A stretch of 59,192 bases of DNA from Bacteroidaceae bacterium. Its GTDB lineage: Bacteria; Bacteroidota; Bacteroidia; Bacteroidales; Bacteroidaceae. This document shows positions 1 to 8,581 of the stretch, one piece after another. Within the stretch, counting starts at the first letter, position 1, and the number at the start of each line of letters is the position of its first letter. The notes beneath the pieces were generated by a model, which saw only the letters and a program-made list of their open reading frames with translations, did not search any database and was not told the DNA's origin. Where the stretch lies: the NCBI GenBank assembly GCA_017619335.1, contig JAFZSP010000014.1, positions 1 through 59,192 on the forward strand. Direction: 5' to 3'. Position numbers and translations under genes: made by a program.

Positions 1-638
1 TCACTAATATCATGAATGGAATTACCTCTTGCGGCCAATGCCAAAACTTGTTTTTCTTCTGGTTTGAGAGTTATAAGTTCGCATCGTTCCCAACGATGAA
101 CCGCAAGAGAGTATTCCCAGTAGTAGCTTTGTCCAAGCATACGCATTTGAATATGCCCCGCATCTTTATGGGAAGATAGCGATATTGTACAGAGTGCTAA
201 CCAGACACGACCTTCATTTGTCATGACTAATGGAGTAATCTTGTGGTTAATAAGTGGTTTTCGATTATCATTTTCAATATGAAAGTCGTACGACATCATA
301 CACTGCCGACGTTTTTCCTTTGGCTGGTCATAGAATGCTCGAAAGCCAGAACGGTTCAGTTCAAGAAGCATTGGCACTTCCTCTTCAGGAACATAATTAA
401 GATAGAACCCGTAACCCATTTGCCGTACTTCCTCAGCTGTATGTCCACATAGAAAGAGTGGATTGTCAGATACATAGAGGAAGTTCTTCCTGTAGTAGTC
501 GATGATATAGATACTTTGATAGGTTGTTTGCGCAAAAGCCTGTGCAGCCTCTACATAAGGCTGTGCCCGCTGATAATCAGCATCGGTGATGCCTTCCACT
601 CGGTTCTCATACATAAAGAAATCATCTATCTGAGCCAT
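1..638 (-). CDS. LuxR-type HTH transcriptional regulator (3' truncated by window)
   Basis: Reading the minus strand from an ATG at 638 gives an open frame of about 212 codons running off the window start. The N-terminal ~190 residues look like a PAS-like sensory region. The last visible residues (LKPEEKQVLALAARGNSIHDI) match the beginning of a LuxR-family helix-turn-helix. It is therefore probably a PAS/LuxR regulator of the kind common in Bacteroides and Prevotella. A GGAA lies about 8 nt upstream of the ATG. It follows the HerA gene on the same strand after a 45-nt gap and could be co-transcribed with the defence genes, but nothing shows it controls them. The DNA-binding half is outside the window, so the assignment rests on a short motif. 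Confidence 0.6.
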   Translation of the reverse strand, partial: MAQIDDFFMYENRVEGITDADYQRAQPYVEAAQAFAQTTYQSIYIIDYYRKNFLYVSDNPLFLCGHTAEEVRQMGYGFYLNYVPEEEVPMLLELNRSGFRAFYDQPKEKRRQCMMSYDFHIENDNRKPLINHKITPLVMTNEGRVWLALCTISLSSHKDAGHIQMRMLGQSYYWEYSLAVHRWERCELITLKPEEKQVLALAARGNSIHDIS

Positions 639-683
639 ATAATTCCGTATTTGTGACACAAAGGTATCATTTATTTCAAGCTA

Positions 684-2738
684 TCATTCTGTTTGAGTAT
701 CTTCTTTCTTATTCTGCCACTCATCAGCAATCAGATCCCAGTTAATATTACGTTCCTTACATCCTGTCCAAACATCCCAATAGTCAGGGTCATCGGATTG
801 TGGACATTGCGATTTAGGTAGAGTCCTCATCTTCACCACGACAGGTAATTCAGATGCCCAACCTAGCAAAACTGCATATTGGGATGGAAGTGATGGCATC
901 TCACGCAGAATACCTCTCATATTGTCAGGTAATAGTCGATGTACTAATTCTTGATCTCGATCATTTGATATTCGGTGTAACAAAAACGAATTGCACTGAG
1001 AAAGTACTGTTGGAGATAATTCGGAAGGTCTTTGTGAAGAGAGTACTAATCCCAGACCAAATTTTCTTCCTTCTCGTGCTATCTTTTCAAATACTTTGCA
1101 GCATTGGGTGGTGGGACCTGTGTTCTCAGCATCGTCATTATAACGTTTCACGAAATAATGAGCTTCTTCCATAATCAATACAGTAGGTAAGCACTGCTTG
1201 TTTAATTTGAGGTAACGTTGTTGAGCTTCAAACACCATACGAGCAATTACAGCAGTTACTATACTTGTGACATCTGAGGGCAATAACGCAAGATTGATAA
1301 TAGTCAATGACTCCTTATTATCTGAACCTATATAATTACTCAACCACTCACTCAGATTCAGATTCTTGTTATCAATAACTTTTTTTACACGCACATCTGC
1401 CAATAGTGTCTTTATGCGTGGCATTAGAGTAACAATATAGTCCGTTGTATTTAGTATCTCCGCATTGGCTTCAATAGAACGTACAAAATTCTCTCCAGTG
1501 AATGGGATTGGACTGTCCTCGTCTATAGGTAGAAACTCTTCATCACGACCACCAGCTTTAGTAAAAACATCTCTCAGCAAAGTAATTAAGGCATCTACTT
1601 CGTCTCTTTTATAATCTTGATTGGAGTATTGAACAGATCTGACCCTTTCATACTCATTCACTTTTGAATTAAAAGCACTTATCGCTTCATTCAATTCTTG
1701 AGAATAACTATCGTCTGTAATTACACCTGTATTCCATTTCAGAAGTGATTCCCTGAAGTTCTTGGGAGCGGGAAAACTTCCCCAAGGTGCTCCTTTACTC
1801 TTATATACCTCAATCGTATTGATTAGTGTACGCACAAAAGATGCTAATTCGTGTTCTTTGCTTACAGACTCAAATACATTGCCACTTCTCACTGACTTCA
1901 GTGCGTGAACTATCGTCGTTCTATGTGTTTTAGGGGATGCTTTGGTAAAACCACACCATTCATCGGTATTCCAAAACCAAAGTGGGACTTGTAATTGTTT
2001 CTTCCCATCCCCTTCTTCTACATTAACCGTGTAGATGTTCGCATTCGCCTTATCTGCAAAAGCCTTGCAGTATTCCCCATTTGGATCTAATACTATAAAG
2101 CGGCTGTTAATGGATTCTCCTTCTTTAGCCAATTGTTGTCTAGCACTTTCAAGAGACCACCTTATTAAACCTGCTACAGAACAAGACTTTCCGCTACCAG
2201 TATTTCCAAGTATAGCAAGATGTCTCCCAAACAAACGGTCTGGATCAATCATTACTTTTGCATTACCCATAAGTGGGCTGTTACCAATATACACCCTTCG
2301 ATTCTCTCCTGATTCAATGATAGATTTTAACTGATCTTCCGTTGGTAAGATTACAATATCTCCTACAGATGGGAATGTTTCCAATCCGCGTTTAAACTTA
2401 TAGCCATTCTCTGTTCCCACAAGTGTCCCTAATGGCTGTAATTCCATTTTTCGTAGTGGAAAAGGCAAATCTATCAAGCCAAAGTCTTGAAAACCGCTAC
2501 GCTTAGGATATGGGGAGCGTTGTATTGTTATCCATGAAACTTGCCCTACTACAAAGCCTAAATCAATAGGAATCATCACGTATCCGTTTATACGTGGGAA
2601 GTTCCGTGGGGTACCTGTATTAAGAGCTACACTGTCTGGCGATTCTATATCAAGCAACACTTCAATCCTGTCTGGCGATATAAATTCCACCGTACCAACT
2701 CGAAGTGAGGATAACTGTTCAATGGGGGTTGTAATCAT
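684..2738 (-). CDS. herA: HerA-family ATPase, partner of SIR2 (defence)
   Basis: 684-residue HerA/FtsK-type ATPase. The N-terminal ~150 residues form the HAS-barrel-like region. A Walker A motif follows (AILGNTGSGKS, about residue 173), then a Walker B-type segment (TVLIMEEAHYF) and sensor/Arg-finger-like segments (SSQRPSELSP). HerA proteins form hexameric DNA translocases. In antiphage SIR2-HerA systems they assemble with a SIR2 protein into a large complex with NAD-consuming and nuclease activity. Here the gene starts 3 nt after the SIR2 stop codon, the tight coupling expected for such a pair. No NurA gene is adjacent, which argues against the DNA-repair HerA-NurA role. The family call is firm; the defence role is inferred from the neighbour. 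Confidence 0.85.
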   Translation of the reverse strand: MITTPIEQLSSLRVGTVEFISPDRIEVLLDIESPDSVALNTGTPRNFPRINGYVMIPIDLGFVVGQVSWITIQRSPYPKRSGFQDFGLIDLPFPLRKMELQPLGTLVGTENGYKFKRGLETFPSVGDIVILPTEDQLKSIIESGENRRVYIGNSPLMGNAKVMIDPDRLFGRHLAILGNTGSGKSCSVAGLIRWSLESARQQLAKEGESINSRFIVLDPNGEYCKAFADKANANIYTVNVEEGDGKKQLQVPLWFWNTDEWCGFTKASPKTHRTTIVHALKSVRSGNVFESVSKEHELASFVRTLINTIEVYKSKGAPWGSFPAPKNFRESLLKWNTGVITDDSYSQELNEAISAFNSKVNEYERVRSVQYSNQDYKRDEVDALITLLRDVFTKAGGRDEEFLPIDEDSPIPFTGENFVRSIEANAEILNTTDYIVTLMPRIKTLLADVRVKKVIDNKNLNLSEWLSNYIGSDNKESLTIINLALLPSDVTSIVTAVIARMVFEAQQRYLKLNKQCLPTVLIMEEAHYFVKRYNDDAENTGPTTQCCKVFEKIAREGRKFGLGLVLSSQRPSELSPTVLSQCNSFLLHRISNDRDQELVHRLLPDNMRGILREMPSLPSQYAVLLGWASELPVVVKMRTLPKSQCPQSDDPDYWDVWTGCKERNINWDLIADEWQNKKEDTQTE

Positions 2739-2741
2739 ATG

Positions 2742-4178
2742 CTATACGATTGGGGTTGTTGGAGTTGTTGAGGTAGAAGACGAAGGAGTGACGGGCGCGG
2801 ATGAAACTGAAGATATTGTTGCAGACGCGCTTGAATCAGCACCCATTCTGTGCTGTAACAGTTCTGCCATTCTAATAGTAGTCCTGTCAATAGCAGACTT
2901 AGGCAAGTAATCATTAGCCAAATTGGTAATGTCTCCCAAATCTTTACCAATTAGCATAGACATCTGTGCATAATGTGCCGATTCATAGTAAAACTTCAAT
3001 ATACGACCAATTGGATCATCATAAGAAATGACCACTAAGTGTGTTGAAGGTATAGTAAGCATATCATGAATAACACGGTTGATATGTTCATCTCCGAAAC
3101 CATATCCGTATGTCACTAATGTACTATTAGGCCTGCAAATAGCCGCAGCAAAATCACGGAATAACTCTACATAAGGATATTCAGCCGTTTCACGGTCTTT
3201 TGCAGAGTTGGGATATATCATCAACTTTAGCGGATCAGATCCTTTCAGTCCCGGTGCGTTCAAATATGGTCCAATATCATCAGCGCCAAACGGCAAACCT
3301 ACACGTCTTATTTCACTGCCATTTTGTATCCAATCAACAGAACCATGAAGTTTTGTCAACCTCGCAACGCCTTCAAGATAACGTGGTTCTCCTCGTATTC
3401 CTGGTGGATTGTAGTGGATGTCAAGATTTAATCTTGAAGACCGAAATACTGGCATCATAGTTCCAACAAACCTGTCCATCATGTGTACACCTGCTAATTC
3501 TGCTCCAACCTCAATCAGTCGGTCATAATTGGTTGTAAATATGTTCAGTCTTTCCCTATTTCCTGTACGACTTGCAAAACTAAGAAGGAAATTAACAAGC
3601 ACAGAATAAGCATTTTCCCGTTTATCCTCATCAGCTGTTGCTATTCTATTCTCAGATTTTAATATAGACATCGCAAATTCCGAGATAATTGTATTCAATT
3701 CCCTTTCCAATGCAGTTGCCTCAGTACCTTTCTTCAAGATTCTTAGTCCACGTAACAAATCATTTGCTGTCCTTATCTGATCTTCTATATTACCTTCCTC
3801 GCGTCCACTCGCTTTTGCTGAAGCCTCTGCGGCCTCTTGAATCTCATCCTTAAATTGGGTGAAAGTGGTTGTTCCCATCGTAGTGCTGCCAGCAGTTCCT
3901 GCCAAAAAACTGATAGCATTAGTAATACCAGAACCACAAAGAAGAGATAGATGCTCTGACTGGAATAGAGAAGTCAACCATGGTTCAATACGTTTACGAA
4001 ACACAGATTTATTTACCTCTCCATTATCATCGGGCAACCATCCACAACTGTCAGCATTCTGCACCTTTCCGTCCTTATCAACGAGAATTAATTCACGGTC
4101 ATCCCGTGTTTTTATTACATTACCTCCTTCTTTAAGCACCGTTTGGGCTTTTTCTATTTCTAGTTTTATATCCATCAT
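2742..4178 (-). CDS. SIR2-like NAD-hydrolase domain protein (SIR2-HerA defence)
   Basis: 478-residue SIR2_2-type protein. Visible family elements are a glycine-rich nucleotide segment (LLCGSGITNA, about residue 60), TTNYD, KLHGS and GYGFGDEHIN, the hallmarks of SIR2-like NADases in bacterial defence systems. The C-terminal ~35 residues are a Ser/Thr/Pro-rich tail. It precedes the HerA ATPase gene by 3 nt on the same strand, so the two are almost certainly translated together. In characterised SIR2-HerA systems the SIR2 subunit depletes NAD on phage infection. That activity is inferred here from family membership. An alternative is an orphan SIR2 effector, but the coupling to HerA makes this less likely. 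Confidence 0.85.
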   Translation of the reverse strand: MMDIKLEIEKAQTVLKEGGNVIKTRDDRELILVDKDGKVQNADSCGWLPDDNGEVNKSVFRKRIEPWLTSLFQSEHLSLLCGSGITNAISFLAGTAGSTTMGTTTFTQFKDEIQEAAEASAKASGREEGNIEDQIRTANDLLRGLRILKKGTEATALERELNTIISEFAMSILKSENRIATADEDKRENAYSVLVNFLLSFASRTGNRERLNIFTTNYDRLIEVGAELAGVHMMDRFVGTMMPVFRSSRLNLDIHYNPPGIRGEPRYLEGVARLTKLHGSVDWIQNGSEIRRVGLPFGADDIGPYLNAPGLKGSDPLKLMIYPNSAKDRETAEYPYVELFRDFAAAICRPNSTLVTYGYGFGDEHINRVIHDMLTIPSTHLVVISYDDPIGRILKFYYESAHYAQMSMLIGKDLGDITNLANDYLPKSAIDRTTIRMAELLQHRMGADSSASATISSVSSAPVTPSSSTSTTPTTPIV

Positions 4179-4264
4179 AGACCAAATTGTATAATATTAA
4201 ATAATACTTTTCTTTAACTTACCTATTCGCTTATTCGGTTAGTTTGTCACAATGTTTGATGGTT

Positions 4265-4978
4265 TTATGATTTTTTCTTCTGTTTCAAGATTTCCTTCTC
4301 TATGTTTGGCAACGAGGCTACGAATTTTTCAAAACGAACCTTGCCCATGCGTTCATAAAGTGCACGGCCCAACTGATAAACCTTTGTCTGTAGCAATTCT
4401 GGCATATAGCTGTCGGGATTCGTGTCGGCTTGCTGTGCATTCTCGATGGCATTGAGCATCAGGGGCAGGTACTTGATGTAGTAGTAACCACCTTTTTCTA
4501 TCTTGTCAAGCGCCTGTTTGGCATCGTGGGCAGTCTGAATACCAAGGTCTGTCAGGTCTGCCCGTTTGTGATAGAGTAGCCATATCTCAATGCTTGGGTT
4601 GCTGATGACCAGATGCCAGTTGTCCTTCTGGGCGCAGAAGGCATGAAGTTCCTCTATCTGCTCCTGCGGCCAACGGTCAACGTCGATGACACACCATAAG
4701 GAGTCGCCATCATCGGCGCTCAACTGGTTCTCGGCGATGTATGCCTTCACCTTTTCCAGTACTTTCGACGGAGAAGATGCCTTTCTCTTTTCTTGCGGGT
4801 TTTCTTCGTCAAAAACCTCTGGCTCAATGATGTCAACCTTGATACGGTCGATGCCGTCGAAAAGTCTGAAGTAGTCTGGCTCACGCTCAGTCCCTTCTGT
4901 AGCAATGGCAAATAAGGAATAGTCGCGAACCTTCTCCTGAGGGACGTCCCTCGTATAGCCTCTAACTTTGAATCCCAT
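4265..4978 (-). CDS. RloB-family nuclease-like protein (AbiL-type defence partner)
   Basis: 237-residue protein with the RloB/TOPRIM-like signature: an early acidic motif (ATEGTEREPDYF), an aspartate pair in CVIDVDRW, and SNPSIEIWLLYH. RloB proteins are encoded with ATPases like the one immediately upstream (gap 1 nt). The pair matches the two-gene abortive infection type AbiL (ATPase AbiLi plus RloB-domain AbiLii). The C terminus is a short lysine-rich tail. The gene ends 86 nt before the SIR2 gene, so the two defence modules may share one transcript. Metal-dependent nuclease activity is a family-level inference. Confidence 0.8.
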   Translation of the reverse strand: MGFKVRGYTRDVPQEKVRDYSLFAIATEGTEREPDYFRLFDGIDRIKVDIIEPEVFDEENPQEKRKASSPSKVLEKVKAYIAENQLSADDGDSLWCVIDVDRWPQEQIEELHAFCAQKDNWHLVISNPSIEIWLLYHKRADLTDLGIQTAHDAKQALDKIEKGGYYYIKYLPLMLNAIENAQQADTNPDSYMPELLQTKVYQLGRALYERMGKVRFEKFVASLPNIEKEILKQKKKS

Positions 4979-4979
4979 A

Positions 4980-6329
4980 TCACTCCCAGTTTAATTCGTT
5001 GAAACGTGCCAAGAAAGGAATGGCTCCGAAACGGCCATTGAGGTAACCTTTCTCCAAATCAAGATCTGCACGGGGCTTGAATTCGTCGAGCGTGTACAGA
5101 TGGGTACTCTGCGTCTCGCGGTCTTTCTCTGCAAACCAAATCTCATCGTTGCGGAACACTTTTCCGTCGAGCAGACCTGCATCGTGGGTGGTGAAAATCA
5201 GCTGGCCCTTCATGATCTTGTCATTGACAATACGTGAAACTAGTGAACGTACAAGGGTGGGATGCAGGCTGCGGTCCAATTCGTCAATGACGTATGTGCA
5301 AGCCTCGCTCTTGACATTCTGAACCATCGGCACAAAGTCGAAAATGCGCTGGGTGCCGTCCGACTCCTCCTTCAGTTCAAAGTCATAAAGGTTGTCGTTG
5401 ACCTTATGGAGAGCCTTTACACGGCGCACGAAATACTTGTTGCCTTCGCGGCGCATACTGACGGTGAAGGCACCCGTATCGATCATCACTTCTTCTGAAC
5501 CCTCGGGCGAACGTGAAAGTCGCTTGACAATGCCATCCACACCCTGCACCAGTTCGGGCCATTCGGAAATGCTTTGTTTGAACGACTCAATATCCTCATC
5601 CTTTAGGGTCAGCTCATCGATGCCGAGATCCAAGGCTGAGATAAGCGCTTCGGACTGGGACTTGAATCCTTCGTCGGAATACCTGTTGTCGAAAATGGAG
5701 GTCGAACGGGTCTCTGGGAAGATGACGTGCAATTTGGTGGTCAGCCAGAGGAACGCATCGGTCATCTGACTGTTCTTCACCACATCGTGCTTCGACAGCA
5801 TCAGTTCGCCCACCTTCAGCAGATTGTCTTCTAACAGAGAAATCAGCAGTTTGTTCTTTGCCTCGTCCTTTTTGCTTCCAGCCAATTTGATGTTGGTCTT
5901 GCCTGTCTGTGCATCGTATTTGCGCTCGAATACGCACACGGGTTTCTTAATGGTAGAATACAGCCATTCTTCCATACAGAGGTTGCCACGATAGCTCACC
6001 CCGTATGAATACTGGTCTGACTCTGTACCGAACTCCACTTCGATGGTAACAGGCATTTCTGGGTCGTTGTACTTGTTGGCATCCCTGAAGGCGGTGTGGG
6101 GCAGACTGCCAACAGCAACCATCGTCTGGAGTCGGCCAAGCGCCTTGACCAGACACGACTTTCCAGCACCATTGGCACCATAGATAACTGCCGTGCGCAA
6201 CACATTGGCACCACGGCCTTGGCTGTGAACATGCCAGTCCTTCCTGCGGACATTCGATGACGGCAACATATTGAACTCTGTTTCCTGTCCGTACGACTTA
6301 AAATTCGTTGTTACAATCCTAATTAGCAT
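4980..6329 (-). CDS. ABC-type AAA ATPase (AbiL-type defence partner)
   Basis: 449-residue ATPase of the AAA_15/AAA_21 class found in many anti-phage systems. It has Walker A GANGAGKS (about residue 53) and an ABC-like Walker B YVIDELDRSLHP (about residue 345), followed by the H-loop-like TTHD and a C-terminal region without membrane segments. The long insertion between the Walker motifs is typical of this family and probably forms the dimerisation/coiled-coil part. The gene is first in a run of four minus-strand defence genes. A -7 promoter box (TAACTTTGC on the minus strand) lies about 23 nt upstream. With the RloB gene it forms an AbiL-like pair. Function is inferred from this pairing. Confidence 0.82.
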   Translation of the reverse strand: MLIRIVTTNFKSYGQETEFNMLPSSNVRRKDWHVHSQGRGANVLRTAVIYGANGAGKSCLVKALGRLQTMVAVGSLPHTAFRDANKYNDPEMPVTIEVEFGTESDQYSYGVSYRGNLCMEEWLYSTIKKPVCVFERKYDAQTGKTNIKLAGSKKDEAKNKLLISLLEDNLLKVGELMLSKHDVVKNSQMTDAFLWLTTKLHVIFPETRSTSIFDNRYSDEGFKSQSEALISALDLGIDELTLKDEDIESFKQSISEWPELVQGVDGIVKRLSRSPEGSEEVMIDTGAFTVSMRREGNKYFVRRVKALHKVNDNLYDFELKEESDGTQRIFDFVPMVQNVKSEACTYVIDELDRSLHPTLVRSLVSRIVNDKIMKGQLIFTTHDAGLLDGKVFRNDEIWFAEKDRETQSTHLYTLDEFKPRADLDLEKGYLNGRFGAIPFLARFNELNWE

Positions 6330-6351
6330 AGTAAAATGTCTTTGATTTGGT

Positions 6352-6360
6352 GCAAAGTTA
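6352..6360 (-). promoter_or_regulatory. Bacteroidetes -7 promoter box for the defence operon
   Basis: On the minus strand the sequence TAACTTTGC fits the Bacteroidetes -7 consensus TAnnTTTG. It is about 23 nt upstream of the ATPase start codon. A clear -33 TTTG is not visible. Confidence 0.6.
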
Positions 6361-6709
6361 CGAAAAATTCGTCATATAACACTCGTTTTGCTTCATCTTT
6401 TTGAATTGTTTAACCGTTTTTCGCCGAAAATGTCGTTTTTTTATGTTTGAAGAGACATTTTGTACAGGAAATGGGGTGAATTAGCCCACCTTATACAGTT
6501 TTTCTAAAATTATTTTCAGAGTTACACCCTTGAAGGATTTGACTCGGGCCAGTTTTTTACGTTCTTACGAGTTTCTCCGGATGCTACCATTTATACCGTT
6601 GTTCTTTTTTTGATAGGAAAAGTCTCCACAATGCACAAATTCGCCATTTTTTGAGGTTTAATAAAGTTAAAAATGTTAAATCTAACTTTTCCCTCCTCTT
6701 TCAAGAATC
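6361..6709. other. AT-rich intergenic region, no gene seen
   Basis: About 350 bases between the defence block and the BspA-like remnant. It is AT-rich, with stop codons in all frames. I see no convincing gene, repeat or RNA beyond the promoter at its left edge. It may contain further decayed parts of the neighbouring pseudogene. Confidence 0.5.
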
Positions 6710-7518
6710 AGCAACATCACTTTTCTACCGTTTAATGCACAAGTCGTTGATATAAAGATATTTACAAATACTGGAACTGCTCTGGCCTGACTTCCGTTGT
6801 TATCGGTGGTGGTGTAAAAACAATCGACGTTGCTTCCTTTGCCAGTTGCATAGACCTGACTGATGTCACCTGCTATGCGGAGAATGTTCCATCGACAGCA
6901 AGCAATGCTTTCTATGACTCTTATATAGAATACGCAACGTTGCATGTGCCCACCGCCTCTATCGATGCATATAAGACGACAGAGCCCTGGAGTGGCTTCC
7001 AAACCTTCATGGGATTGGACGGCGAGGTAAAGAAGAAGTGCGCAACGCCTATCATCAGCTATTCCAATGGTAAGCTGAACTTCGACAGTGAGACGGAGGG
7101 AGCTGTTTGCCAGTCAACCATAACAGACACAGACATCACATCATTTAGCAGCAACGAGGTTCAACTTGGCGTGACCTACAACATCAGCGTCTATGCCACA
7201 AAGACAGGCTACGACAACAGTGACGTGGCGACAGCTACACTGTGCTGGATTGAGGCAGAGCCTCAGAAGGAAGGATTCACAGAGGAAAATGCTGTTGCAC
7301 AGATTAAGGCTAATCCTTTGCTGATACAGTGTCAAGCGAACCAACTGCATCTCAGCGGTGCACCTGCTGGTACACCCATCAGTGTCTTTGACCTCAGTGG
7401 AAGACTCATCACTTCTAGAACAGCCAACGAGGGTGAGACGCGGATGAGCGTTAATGCTTGCGGCGAGGCTGCCATTGTGAAGGTGGGGGAACGGAGTGTG
7501 AAGGTGTTGTTGAAGTAA
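6710..7518 (+). pseudogene. Remnant of a BspA-like leucine-rich surface protein
   Basis: Two pieces of one gene lie in different frames. At 6710-6786 a signal-peptide end and mature N terminus is readable (ITFLPFNAQVVDI). From 6751 in another frame begins a BspA/TpLRR leucine-rich repeat (CSGLTSVVIGGGVKTI, then CYAENVPSTASNAFYDS and LHVPTASIDAYK). This is followed by a chitobiase/fibronectin-like stretch and a C-terminal tail resembling a type IX sorting domain (ISVFDLSGRLI). The middle of the gene, where such proteins carry many LRRs, is missing and the frames do not join, so this is a deletion/frameshift remnant. The longest open piece (6940-7518) has only a TTG near its start and no proper start region. 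It ends in a good terminator. Confidence 0.65.
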
Positions 7519-7544
7519 AATAGCACACTTATCTATTTTTATGT

Positions 7545-7574
7545 AACCGCAGGGCGCTCGTCTTGCGGTTTTTC
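7545..7574 (+). terminator. Rho-independent terminator after the BspA-like remnant
   Basis: A 7-bp stem (AACCGCA / TGCGGTT) with a GC-rich 12-nt loop is followed by a T run, 26 nt after the pseudogene stop codon. Confidence 0.7.
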
Positions 7575-7649
7575 TTTAAAAGATGTGTGAATTTGTCCCT
7601 CATAAGCATCTTTTTTCTGTTTTTGTACTTGAAGAAGAGAAAAAATCAC

Positions 7650-7657
7650 TATCTTTG
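7650..7657 (+). promoter_or_regulatory. Bacteroidetes -7 box for the toxin-antitoxin pair
   Basis: TATCTTTG fits TAnnTTTG and is followed by GC and a 24-nt leader before the antitoxin ATG. A TTTG occurs at 7622-7625, 24 nt upstream of the box, slightly farther than the usual 19-21 nt. Confidence 0.55.
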
Positions 7658-7681
7658 CAGCAGAAAATAACACTTTTCGTT

Positions 7682-7969
7682 ATGGTAGACACAGTGACAA
7701 AGACATCTGCACCCCCTATGGACCTTTTCACCATAAAAGTTCCAGTGGCTGATGCAGCATTAATCAAGGCTATGGCTAAGAGAATGGGATGGAGTATTGA
7801 AATAGACATTCCTCAACAGGCCGAGGCTGAGACGGAACCAGTCATTACCTCAGACGACCTCGTTATTGACCCTGTTGTGGCTCGACTGTTTGCCAACGTT
7901 CCTCCATTGCCCAAGGATTTTGATGAGAAAGAAGCATACGGTAACTTTCTTATGGAGAAGTACAAATGA
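7682..7969 (+). CDS. Putative antitoxin of a PIN toxin pair
   Basis: 95-residue protein; the start at 7682 is chosen because it lies just downstream of the -7 box at 7650. The sequence is acidic in its C-terminal half (repeated Glu/Asp, then DFDEKEAYGNFLMEKYK), as is usual for antitoxins that wrap a PIN toxin. The N-terminal ~35 residues may fold into the DNA-binding part. It has no strong family signature that I recognise. Its stop overlaps the start of the PIN gene by 4 nt (ATGA), so the two are translationally coupled. The role is inferred from position and size. Confidence 0.65.
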   Translation: MVDTVTKTSAPPMDLFTIKVPVADAALIKAMAKRMGWSIEIDIPQQAEAETEPVITSDDLVIDPVVARLFANVPPLPKDFDEKEAYGNFLMEKYK

Positions 7970-8391
7970 AGAACGTTTTTATTGATACCAACGTTTTTGT
8001 GGATTTCATTGCCCACCGTGAAGAATTCTATGAGCCTGCTGCCCTGATTATCAGCCTTGCCAGTAGAAAGCGGATCAATTTACTAGTCTCTGCACTCTCT
8101 TTTGCGACTGCCAGTTACCTATTGGAACATCATTACAAAATGTCCTCCAATGAAATAATTGAGGACTATCAATGTTTTATTTCCCTCTGCAATGTCACTA
8201 CGGTTAATCAAGAGATAGTTAAATTGTCTGTCAATTCTAATTTTCTTGATTTTGAAGATGCTATGCAGCACTTCTCTGCAGTCATGGATGGAGCTGACTA
8301 CATCGTAACACGTAATAAACCAGATTTCGCCCTTTCAAAGATTCCTGTTTATGAGCCACAGGAGTTTCTTCAAATGCTCGTTCAAAGCTAA
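7966..8391 (+). CDS. PIN-domain ribonuclease toxin
   Basis: 141 residues with the PIN-domain acidic sites: D7 in FIDTNVFVDF near the N terminus, an acidic FEDAMQ segment in the middle and GADYIVTRNKPDF near the C terminus. PIN toxins are small metal-dependent ribonucleases held inactive by a cognate antitoxin, here the overlapping upstream gene. The length is normal for the family. The 22-nt repeat array begins about 60 nt after its stop codon. Confidence 0.85.
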   Translation: MKNVFIDTNVFVDFIAHREEFYEPAALIISLASRKRINLLVSALSFATASYLLEHHYKMSSNEIIEDYQCFISLCNVTTVNQEIVKLSVNSNFLDFEDAMQHFSAVMDGADYIVTRNKPDFALSKIPVYEPQEFLQMLVQS

Positions 8392-8449
8392 TTGGGTATT
8401 GAACCCGACAAGATGACGAAGGCGGGTTTGGATGAAATGGCACAAGACA

Positions 8450-8581
8450 TTGGACGCAAGTGACCATTCGTATATACGCAAGTGACCATTCGTATATACG
8501 CAAGTGCACTTGCGTCCATACGCTTGTGCTTCAGACACTGGACGCGTGTCGTTTAAGCAAAAGACGCGAGTCGTTCACGCA
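8450..8581. repeat. Degenerate 22-nt tandem array (six units), array 1
   Basis: Six units start at 8450, 8472, 8494, 8516, 8538 and 8560, exactly 22 nt apart. Each carries ACGC at positions 5-8, usually within the core ggACGCaaGTG. Units 1-3 are nearly identical, units 4-6 are diverged. Unit 3 also contains an inverted copy, making a perfect 18-bp palindrome (acgcaagtgcacttgcgt) at 8498-8515. The period is not a multiple of three and the array ends in the 3' end of ald. A second array with the same core and period lies at 29837. It is not a CRISPR because there are no spacers. Confidence 0.8.

Noticed and set aside
8450..8581. CRISPR array
   Set aside because: The 22-nt units follow one another directly with no unique spacers, and no cas genes are in the window.
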